The translations under genes and the position numbers were made by a program. Below are positions 1 through 5,967 of a stretch of DNA of 8,149 nucleotides, in pieces (position 1 is the first letter of the stretch; each line of letters starts with the position of its first letter). The DNA comes from Nitrospiraceae bacterium (lineage in GTDB: Bacteria > Nitrospirota > Thermodesulfovibrionia > Thermodesulfovibrionales > UBA1546): the NCBI GenBank assembly GCA_003535475.1, contig DOHC01000040.1, positions 1-8,149 of the forward strand, given 5' to 3'. The notes under the pieces are model-generated. The model was not told where the DNA came from and did not search any database. It was given only the letters and a program-made list of their open reading frames with translations.

Positions 1-1541
1 CGAACAGATTTGAAGACCTTATAGCGCTCGTGGCGCTTTACAGGCCGGGCCCCATAGGAAGCGGCATGATAGATGATTTCATCAAGAGAAAAAAAGGAAA
101 GACGGCTGTCAAATATGAACTGCCCCAGTTAAAGGAAGTGCTTGATGAGACCTACGGCGTAATTCTTTATCAGGAACAGGTAATGCAGATTGCAAACAAA
201 CTTGCGAACTTTACCATGGGGCAGGCGGATATACTTAGAAAAGCCATGGGCAAGAAAAAACCGGAGGAGATGGAAAAACTCAAAGAGGCGTTTATTAACG
301 GAGCGGTTGCAAACAAGATATCAGAGAAAAAGGCTACAAGGCTGTTTGACCTTATGGCTTTATTTGCTGAGTATGGTTTCAATAAATCCCATTCAGCTGC
401 TTATGCATATCTTGCATACCATACTGCATACCTCAAGGCGCATTATCCTGTTGAGTTTATGGCGGCAACATTAAGCGCTGATATGGGTGATACAGACAAA
501 GTAGTTCATCTGATTGCTGAGTGCAGAAATATGTCTATAAAAATGCTTCCTCCTGATATAAACGAGAGCGGAAGGGAATTTAAAGTCATAGGCGGCTCTG
601 TCAGATTCGGCCTTGAGGCAGTTAAAGGCGTTGGAGGTTCAGCTATAGAGGTAATCCTTGATGCAAGGGACAAGGAGGGCAGCTTTTCCTCGATAGAGGA
701 TTTCATTAAGAGAGCGGATTCAAGAAAGGTAAATAAAAAGGTTGTTGAAAACCTTATAAAAGCAGGGGCATTTGATTCTCTTGGATTAACAAGGGCAAGG
801 GCTATGTTATTTGTGCAGGATTCTCTTAACGGTTCTCGCGGCCGAAGCCTTCTGGGACAGCAAAACATTTTCGGCTCTCAGGAAGAGGCAGACACTATTA
901 AAGAATGGGATGAGATGGAAATCCTAAGTTGTGAAAAAGAGGCTCTCGGCTTTTATGTCACAGGTCATCCTGTTATTAAACACAGGGAAGAATTATCAGC
1001 TCTGCACATAAAACGGACTTCCGAGCTTGACAGTATTTCTGACAGGGACGAAGTTCAGGTTGCAGGCGTTATAAGCAGGATTAAAAATATACAGAGACGC
1101 GGAACAGCGGAAACAATGGCATACTTTACCCTTGAAGATGAGGAAGGAAGCGTTGAGGCGATTGCATTTCCGGAACTCTTCAAAAACAACAGGGATCTTC
1201 TTAAGAAAGACGCGCTGGTTATTGTGAAGGGGACAGTTGACCGCACAGAAAAAGGCACAAAACTTATCTCAAACAAAATAGTAAAGATAGACGGTTTTGG
1301 TTCCAGAAATGGCTTAAAATGCGAGATTAGTATAAAATACCCTATTGCTGACAGTCTAATCCTCGAAAACCTGAGGGAAGCGCTGTCAGGCAGTTCAGGG
1401 GAATGCCCTTTATATTTAAAAATGGATTTGCCTGACTCTGAGGTGTTTATTGCCACAGGGTTTCAGATAGATCCAAGCAGCATGCTGATAGGCAGGCTTG
1501 AAGGGATACTCGGGAAAGGAGCTGTGAGAATAACAAGTTAA
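1..1541 (+). CDS. dnaE: DNA polymerase III subunit alpha, C-terminal part (5' end outside window)
   Basis: Catalytic subunit of the replicative DNA polymerase holoenzyme. The reading frame is open to the left edge (first complete codon at base 3), so the GTG at 30 is an internal codon and roughly the last 510 residues are present. In order: the family motif YRPGP (39-53) followed by SGMIDDFI, which probably holds the third catalytic Asp; YQEQVMQIA (168-194) and AMGKKKPEEM (243-272) of the fingers; GFNKSHSAAYA (375-407); a helix-hairpin-helix stretch GLEAVKGVGG (from 609); a clamp-binding pentapeptide QQNIF (858-872), matching E. coli QADMF in type and place; an OB-fold (about 1050-1300); and a short C-terminal domain. 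The match to E. coli DnaE, from memory, is colinear and without frameshift. The PHP domain and the first two catalytic Asp lie upstream of the window. The TAA stop sits inside a heptad-repeat array. Confidence 0.97.
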   Translation, partial: NRFEDLIALVALYRPGPIGSGMIDDFIKRKKGKTAVKYELPQLKEVLDETYGVILYQEQVMQIANKLANFTMGQADILRKAMGKKKPEEMEKLKEAFINGAVANKISEKKATRLFDLMALFAEYGFNKSHSAAYAYLAYHTAYLKAHYPVEFMAATLSADMGDTDKVVHLIAECRNMSIKMLPPDINESGREFKVIGGSVRFGLEAVKGVGGSAIEVILDARDKEGSFSSIEDFIKRADSRKVNKKVVENLIKAGAFDSLGLTRARAMLFVQDSLNGSRGRSLLGQQNIFGSQEEADTIKEWDEMEILSCEKEALGFYVTGHPVIKHREELSALHIKRTSELDSISDRDEVQVAGVISRIKNIQRRGTAETMAYFTLEDEEGSVEAIAFPELFKNNRDLLKKDALVIVKGTVDRTEKGTKLISNKIVKIDGFGSRNGLKCEISIKYPIADSLILENLREALSGSSGECPLYLKMDLPDSEVFIATGFQIDPSSMLIGRLEGILGKGAVRITS

Positions 1542-1606
1542 GAGTTTAAAGTGCAAAGTGAGAAGTTATGGAATTTTTTTAATTTTAACTTCTAACTTTT
1601 AACTTC
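1536..1606. repeat. Heptanucleotide-periodic repeat forming an imperfect 20-bp inverted repeat
   Basis: On the left, AGT recurs exactly every 7 bases at 1536, 1543, 1550, 1557 and 1564, giving five heptads that start over the dnaE stop codon. On the right, the complementary heptads TAACTTC, TAACTTT and TAACTTC run 1586-1606. Arms 1549-1568 and 1586-1605 pair at 17 of 20 positions around a 17-base T-rich loop. A hairpin in the dnaE-accA transcript is therefore likely. No T-run follows the right arm, so it does not look like an intrinsic terminator. The function is unknown. Confidence 0.8.
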
Positions 1607-1611
1607 CCATC

Positions 1612-2589
1612 ATGAGATATAATCTTGAGTTTGAAAAACCCATAGAAGAGCTTGAGCTTAAAATAGAGGAGCTTAAACGTCTTTCTAACAGGAAAGACAC
1701 AGATATAAACTCGGCTGTAAAAAAGCTTGAGAAAAAGGCAAAAGAACTCCGCTCTGAAATCTTTTCCAATCTCACCCCGTGGCAGAAAACGCTTCTTGCA
1801 AGGCATCCTGACAGGCCGTATACACTTGACTATATAGACATGCTTTCAGAAGATTTCATAGAGCTTCACGGCGACAGAAGGTTTTCTGATGACCCTGCGA
1901 TAGCCGGAGGGTTTGCAACCATAAACGGCATGCATGTAATGATTATAGGCCACCAAAAGGGAAGAGGGACAAAGGAAAGGATATACAGAAACTTTGGACA
2001 GCCGCAGCCGGAGGGCTATAGGAAGGCGCTGAGGCTTATGAAACTTGCAGAGAGATTTAAGAAACCTATAATCACACTTATTGACACCCCCGGAGCCTAC
2101 CCCGGCATAGGCGCTGAAGAGAGAGGCCAGTCAGAGGCAATAGCAACGAATCTCATGGAGATGTCAAAAATGAAGACTCCTATAATCTCTGTTGTTATCG
2201 GCGAGGGCGGAAGCGGCGGAGCGCTTGCATTGGGAGTTGCAGACAGGATTTATATGCTTGAGCACTCTGTTTATTCTGTCATATCACCTGAAGGCTGCGC
2301 TGCGATATTATGGAAAAAAGACGGAGATCTTACTCCGGAGGAGTTCTCAAAGTCAGCAGATGCGCTCAAGCTTACCGCACAGAACCTTCTCGGGTTTAAG
2401 ATAATTGACGGGATAATACCTGAACCGCTTGGCGGCGCCCACAGAGACCCGGAAGCAGTTGCGAAAAATATTTCTGAGATAATAATGCAGTCAATAGAAG
2501 AGCTTGGCAGCAAGAGCGGCGGAAAACTCACAGATGAAAGGTATAAAAGGCTCAGGCGGATCGGAAGTTTTGACGTTGCTGCGGCATAA
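1612..2589 (+). CDS. accA: Acetyl-CoA carboxylase carboxyltransferase subunit alpha
   Basis: The alpha subunit works with AccD to transfer the carboxyl group from carboxybiotin on AccB to acetyl-CoA, making malonyl-CoA for fatty acid synthesis in the cytoplasm. The 325 residues are close to the E. coli length (319). The N-terminus [15 protein letters not shown] matches the E. coli start region and supports this ATG; the next Met is residue 76. Family motifs are [12 protein letters not shown] (63-74), [13 protein letters not shown] (112-124), [16 protein letters not shown] (158-173), the oxyanion-hole-type [10 protein letters not shown] (197-206), [14 protein letters not shown] (222-235) and [12 protein letters not shown] (271-282). 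The gene lies 70 bases after dnaE and is probably co-transcribed with it. No Shine-Dalgarno precedes the ATG: the adjacent bases are the pyrimidine-rich arm of the heptad repeat. The identification is secure. Confidence 0.97.
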   Translation: MRYNLEFEKPIEELELKIEELKRLSNRKDTDINSAVKKLEKKAKELRSEIFSNLTPWQKTLLARHPDRPYTLDYIDMLSEDFIELHGDRRFSDDPAIAGGFATINGMHVMIIGHQKGRGTKERIYRNFGQPQPEGYRKALRLMKLAERFKKPIITLIDTPGAYPGIGAEERGQSEAIATNLMEMSKMKTPIISVVIGEGGSGGALALGVADRIYMLEHSVYSVISPEGCAAILWKKDGDLTPEEFSKSADALKLTAQNLLGFKIIDGIIPEPLGGAHRDPEAVAKNISEIIMQSIEELGSKSGGKLTDERYKRLRRIGSFDVAAA

Positions 2590-2611
2590 CTGCAATGTTA
2601 TAGAAAATTAA

Positions 2612-2698
2612 GCCGGTGTGGTGGAACTGGCAGACGCGCCGGACTCAAAATCCGGTGGGGGCAACCCCGTGAGAGTTCAAGTCTCTCCACCGGCACCA
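2612..2698 (+). tRNA. tRNA-Leu (anticodon CAA)
   Basis: A full class II cloverleaf of 87 bases including the encoded 3' CCA. The acceptor arms GCCGGTG (2612-2618) and CACCGGC (2688-2694) pair perfectly, followed by discriminator A and CCA. The anticodon stem CCGGA/TCCGG encloses the loop CTCAAAA, giving anticodon CAA at 2646-2648, which reads UUG. The long variable arm (GGGG-GCAA-CCCC) is typical of Leu tRNAs, and the T-arm is GAGAG-TTCAAGT-CTCTC. It begins 22 bases after the accA stop and may be expressed by read-through from dnaE-accA, since no convincing own promoter is visible. Its 3' end is 20 bases from the 3' end of the oppositely oriented HD-GYP gene. Confidence 0.97.
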
Positions 2699-2718
2699 AA
2701 TTCTGCACATAGAATCAT

Positions 2719-3948
2719 TTACGCAGAAAGTTCGGCAGTAATTGTTTCAAGGAGCGTGGTTATAACCTTAGGGTCGAAGCCTTTGTCTAAATGAGGAAGT
2801 ATCTGCGCCTCTTTAGTTTCTCCTTTGATCTCTTTCTGAAGAACCCTGAAAAAGACATTTGATATCCTGCTGTCAAACTGCGTGCCCAGACACTTCTTTA
2901 CTTCATGTAACGCTTCGGTCAAAGACAGTTTTTTCCTGTACGGCCGGTCTGTGGTCATTGCATCAAAGGCATCTGCAATCGCAAGTATCTTTACGCCGTC
3001 GCTTAACTCTTCACCCTGAAGAGAATCTGGATACCCCCTGCCGTCTATCCTTTCATGGTGATGTTTAACAAAGTGCACGAGGTCTTTCCACGGAAAATTT
3101 ATCTTTGAAAGTATGTCATAGGAAATCTGGGGATGCCTTTTTATTTCGTTCAGCTCGGCCACTGATAGGTCTTCCCCTTTATTTATCACTCCCCTGTCAA
3201 TTGTTATCTTTCCTATGTCATGGAGAAGACCTGCCACATATATAGCCTCGACGTCCTTTTCCTTCCATCCAAGCTCCATTGCTATGGCAACAGCATATTT
3301 TGCAACCCTGAATGAATGATTCTTTGTGTATACATCTTTGGCGTCGATTGCAGCAGCAAATGCTTTAATGGTGTCATTGTATATATGCCTCATATTTTCA
3401 TATAATTTTTTATTTTCATTCACCTTGTTTGTCAGCCTCCTAAAGAGGGATGAATTATGCAGTGTTATTGCTATCTGGTTTGCCACTACCTTAAGCACAT
3501 TTTTTTCACTCCGAAGATAAGAAGGTCGTGAGAGCCTCTTCCCAAGACATATAGCGCCTACAAATTCATCCTTTGCAAACAGAGGGATAAATGTCTTTGT
3601 ATGAAATTTCTCTAACGCCTCCGTGTTGGGATTATAAAAAGAATTCGTTTTTACCTTGCTTAAATTGTACGGTTCATTCTTGCTAAAGCTCTTTATGTGC
3701 TTTGCTGTTACATGTATATTTGACCATGTGGTATCTTTGAAACCTTTATGCGTAAGCAGTTCCAGCCTCTGCTGATTTGAATTGTATAAAAGCAGAGCAG
3801 CCTTTGGAACAGAAAACATCCCTGTGATGACATAAAGGGCGGTCTTCATCCTCTCGTTGAAGCTCTTTGTAGATGTAACCTCTTGCCCCAGATCAGCAAG
3901 AGACGATATACTGAAGATAAGCCTCGTTATATCCCTTTTTTCCACCAT
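2719..3948 (-). CDS. GAF-HD-GYP domain protein, probable cyclic di-GMP phosphodiesterase
   Basis: A predicted soluble 409-residue enzyme that would hydrolyse c-di-GMP. The N-terminal part (about 20-167) is GAF-like, with FIPLFAKDEFVGAICLG at 120-136. A helical linker (168-195) leads to the HD-GYP domain (about 196-370). Metal and signature residues are present: H211, the HD pair H243-D244 with K247, H272 in KRHP, H296-H298, the GYP triplet 305-307 in HERIDGRGYP, and D326 in ADAFDAMTTDRPYR. There are two small departures from common HD-GYP sequences: HDIGKITID instead of HDIGKIGIP, and HPQIS instead of HPxxG. Neither removes a metal ligand. No signal peptide or membrane segment is seen. The ATG lies 1 nt after the STAS gene stop and has only a weak purine tract, so translation is probably coupled. 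This is the last gene of the - strand operon. Confidence 0.95.
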   Translation of the reverse strand: MVEKRDITRLIFSISSLADLGQEVTSTKSFNERMKTALYVITGMFSVPKAALLLYNSNQQRLELLTHKGFKDTTWSNIHVTAKHIKSFSKNEPYNLSKVKTNSFYNPNTEALEKFHTKTFIPLFAKDEFVGAICLGKRLSRPSYLRSEKNVLKVVANQIAITLHNSSLFRRLTNKVNENKKLYENMRHIYNDTIKAFAAAIDAKDVYTKNHSFRVAKYAVAIAMELGWKEKDVEAIYVAGLLHDIGKITIDRGVINKGEDLSVAELNEIKRHPQISYDILSKINFPWKDLVHFVKHHHERIDGRGYPDSLQGEELSDGVKILAIADAFDAMTTDRPYRKKLSLTEALHEVKKCLGTQFDSRISNVFFRVLQKEIKGETKEAQILPHLDKGFDPKVITTLLETITAELSA

Positions 3949-3949
3949 T

Positions 3950-4303
3950 TTAATCGGACTCTTTCAAAAAATTAACAGCGTCTTTTTCTTCCTTGAAAAC
4001 CTTTACATGCCTTGTAATTCCGAGCATCTCAAAAACATCGCTGTGAACCTTTTTCATATTAGTAAAACAGAGCATGCCGTCATGCTCTGCAATCTTCTGA
4101 ACTATTCCGGTAAAAATTGATGCCCCGATACTATTAATATATTGTATCTCTGAGAAATTTATTACGACCTTCTTCATCTCTTTACTCAGAAACTCCTCAC
4201 AGGCATGCTCGAGGTTCTCGGCTCCGAGATCATTTACATATCCCTTGGGCATAAAAATAACTATGCCGTTAATTGTCTTTGATAATATCGAAAAGTTATC
4301 CAC
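3950..4303 (-). CDS. STAS-domain protein, anti-sigma factor antagonist-like (SpoIIAA/RsbV type)
   Basis: A small single-domain STAS protein of 117 residues. By family precedent it would bind the RsbW-like kinase encoded just upstream and be controlled by phosphorylation of one Ser. The core runs VIFMPKGYVNDLG, then VVINFSEIQYINSIGASIFTG, then a C-terminal helix DAVNFLKES. The Ser of INSIGAS aligns with the phosphoacceptor of the usual DSSGLG motif; the preceding Asp is Asn and the second Gly is Ser. I chose the GTG at 4303 because AAGGAGGA lies 11 bases upstream (4315-4322), the overlap with the kinase gene is then 8 nt (GTGGATAA), and the STAS fold begins right after it. An alternative GTG at 4348 would add 15 residues without a visible ribosome site. 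HD-GYP follows after 1 nt. Confidence 0.92.
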   Translation of the reverse strand: MDNFSILSKTINGIVIFMPKGYVNDLGAENLEHACEEFLSKEMKKVVINFSEIQYINSIGASIFTGIVQKIAEHDGMLCFTNMKKVHSDVFEMLGITRHVKVFKEEKDAVNFLKESD

Positions 4304-5966
4304 CTGATTTTGAGTCCTCCTTGCTGTTTTTAGCTGATATGCCAACACTCTTTACCATAACTACTTTTGTTCCTCTCTCAGTTTTTTCGAAACTCACAGA
4401 ATCAGCAAAGTTCTTCATTATGGTTATACCCCATCCTCTATTGATGCCTTCCTTAATCTCTTTTCCAAGAAATGGCTCCCCTGATTCTTTTGACACGAAC
4501 TCTCTGCCGGAACTTTCAATCGAGAGTTCAAGGATACCGTCAATAAATTCAACCGTCAGATAAATCTTTCTCTCCTCGCCCTTGCTGTGTTCAATTGCGT
4601 TTATGCAGGCCTCAATAACAGCCATCTGAAGCTGACCGGTAACCTCCTGATTGAAATGTAAATTTTTTCCTATCTGCTCTATGCATTGGGCGGCAATAAG
4701 CTCTGCGTCTTTCATCATCGGGATTGTCATCTCGAATGATAACCCCTTGCCTTTAGCGCCAGATGTTTTCTCAAGCATTTGTTTTTCGATATCTCTGTAG
4801 GATCTCCCTTGGATCTCCCTTGTGTAAAGACAGTCAACAAAGTCGATTAAAACTCTATCCGCAGGGGCCTTTAAGACACCAAACTCTCCGCTTATAAAAC
4901 CTGCATTATAAAGGGCACCAGTGATTATTTCCGTATCTTTATCGCTTAATGAGAATGCCTTTGATATCCTCTGTTGGGTAAGGGGTTCGCCCGTGTGATA
5001 GACCTTATTTATAACCTCAAGAACATTTCTTCTGATGCCGAGTTTAGGAAAAAAATTCTTCAGAACAGCTGTCCAGTAAAGGTATATGCTTCCGCCAGTA
5101 ATTTCACTTACATAAGCCATCCACAGATCTTTCTCTCCTGATTTTTTCTTTAGTCCTGCTGTCTTTGCTATGCACCTCAGATAAAACGGATTTCCTCCAA
5201 GATGATTCAGCAGAGCATTTTGCGTTAAATCCATTGTAAGGCCATAAGCATCGAGTAAAAATGAAAAAAGTAAAGTGCTGTCTTCTATTCTCAGCGGCTG
5301 GAGGTCTATCTTTGCAAGGCCTCCTGTAACAGGCATTTCCTGCATCTCAGCCTGATTGCCCGTAATTATATGCGGTGCTTTTTTTGATGACAACGTCATT
5401 TCAAAGACGGAGACCAGCGAGGGCTCAGGCCTTTCTTCAATATTAAGATGTTTAAGCCTCTGGAATTCGTCTATAATGACAACCACAGGCATTCCGGTAG
5501 AAAGAATTGACTGGTAAGGGGCATTTAATGCGATGCGTAGTGAATCCATAGGTTCGCGGCTTTGGCTGAACCTGTCAAGCATCTCAAGCGCCCATGCAGC
5601 TTTTCTTTCCTCAAGCATAGCAGTCAGGCTTTCCATTGATAGCCCCTCCAGATATGCAAGCGCAGACTCTTTTTTCTCGGAAGCAAGCCTCTGGCAGATG
5701 AAACGCGTAAGATAATCTCTGGAAAAGTTCTGTACGGAAAGAATGGCGCTGTTGACTGAGTAATAAAAGGGGGCTATCTTGTCCTGACCCCAAAAAAGAT
5801 GGTTAAACAACTGTTTGAGAAGCTCTGTCTTGCCTATGCCTCTCGGCCCCGAGATGTATAGGCTCTGCGCATTGCCCTTTTCAGTCTCTAAAGCCCTGAG
5901 GTACAGCTCTGCCAGCTCTTCTTTTCTGTTAAAGAACTCCTTTTCCGTGAGTGCTCTTAAGGGCAT
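4296..5966 (-). CDS. AAA/STAND-like ATPase fused to RsbW-type anti-sigma kinase (HATPase_c) domain
   Basis: A predicted cytoplasmic protein of 556 residues with two nucleotide-binding modules. Residues about 10-300 form a P-loop ATPase of the archaeal-ATPase/Orc-like type: an FFNRKEEL entry motif, Walker A GPRGIGKT (40-47), Walker B VVVIIDEFQ with D166 and E167, a TGNQ sensor-like motif (202-205) and GGNPFYL (257-263). A winged-helix-like region follows (about 317-382). Residues about 407-540 resemble RsbW/SpoIIAB kinases: N-box EACINAIEH (E452, N456) and G2 box RGWGITIM (510-517). The G1 box is degenerate: SSGREF where DxGxGF is usual. The start at ATG 5966 has GGAGGT 11 bases upstream and lies 1 nt after the diguanylate cyclase stop. 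An in-frame start at 6050 would overlap that gene by 83 bases. An 11-bp tandem duplication sits exactly at the domain junction (residues about 382-389). Partners are probably the STAS protein next door and an unseen sigma factor or other target. Confidence 0.9.
   Translation of the reverse strand: MPLRALTEKEFFNRKEELAELYLRALETEKGNAQSLYISGPRGIGKTELLKQLFNHLFWGQDKIAPFYYSVNSAILSVQNFSRDYLTRFICQRLASEKKESALAYLEGLSMESLTAMLEERKAAWALEMLDRFSQSREPMDSLRIALNAPYQSILSTGMPVVVIIDEFQRLKHLNIEERPEPSLVSVFEMTLSSKKAPHIITGNQAEMQEMPVTGGLAKIDLQPLRIEDSTLLFSFLLDAYGLTMDLTQNALLNHLGGNPFYLRCIAKTAGLKKKSGEKDLWMAYVSEITGGSIYLYWTAVLKNFFPKLGIRRNVLEVINKVYHTGEPLTQQRISKAFSLSDKDTEIITGALYNAGFISGEFGVLKAPADRVLIDFVDCLYTREIQGRSYRDIEKQMLEKTSGAKGKGLSFEMTIPMMKDAELIAAQCIEQIGKNLHFNQEVTGQLQMAVIEACINAIEHSKGEERKIYLTVEFIDGILELSIESSGREFVSKESGEPFLGKEIKEGINRGWGITIMKNFADSVSFEKTERGTKVVMVKSVGISAKNSKEDSKSGG
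4315..4322 (-). promoter_or_regulatory. Ribosome binding site for the STAS gene
   Basis: AAGGAGGA on the - strand, inside the end of the ATPase-kinase gene, 11 bases before the GTG at 4303. It decides the start in favour of 4303 over the GTG at 4348. The spacing is rather long but equals that of the next ribosome site upstream (5978-5983). Confidence 0.6.
4800..4822. repeat. Perfect 11-bp tandem duplication inside the ATPase-kinase gene
   Basis: The unit GATCTCCCTTG occurs at 4801-4811 and again at 4812-4822, and the G at 4800 extends the phase by one base. The two copies are identical, which is not expected from coding constraint because they are read in different frames. With one copy removed, the upstream reading frame continues for about ten codons and stops at TGA (4773-4771 on the - strand), overlapping the ATG at 4778-4776 in the kinase frame. 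Confidence 0.9.
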
Positions 5967-5967
5967 C

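Noticed and set aside
30..32. GTG at 30 as the start of a short gene
   Set aside because: The frame is open to the left edge and the residues before it (FEDLIALVALYRPGP) are normal DnaE sequence.
506..868. Antisense frame of about 120 codons within dnaE
   Set aside because: It is a shadow of a strongly conserved coding region, with no ribosome site and no recognisable product.
1549..1605. Intrinsic terminator between dnaE and accA
   Set aside because: The stem is AT-rich, the T-run is in the loop and none follows the right arm, so termination is not supported.
2576..2604. Own promoter for tRNA-Leu (TTGCTG, 17 bases, TATAGA)
   Set aside because: The match is only 3 of 6 and 4 of 6, and transcription would begin almost at the mature 5' end.
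4304..4348. Longer STAS protein from the GTG at 4348
   Set aside because: No ribosome site was seen before it, and the extra 15 residues lie outside the STAS fold. GTG 4303 follows AAGGAGGA and gives a short 8-nt overlap.
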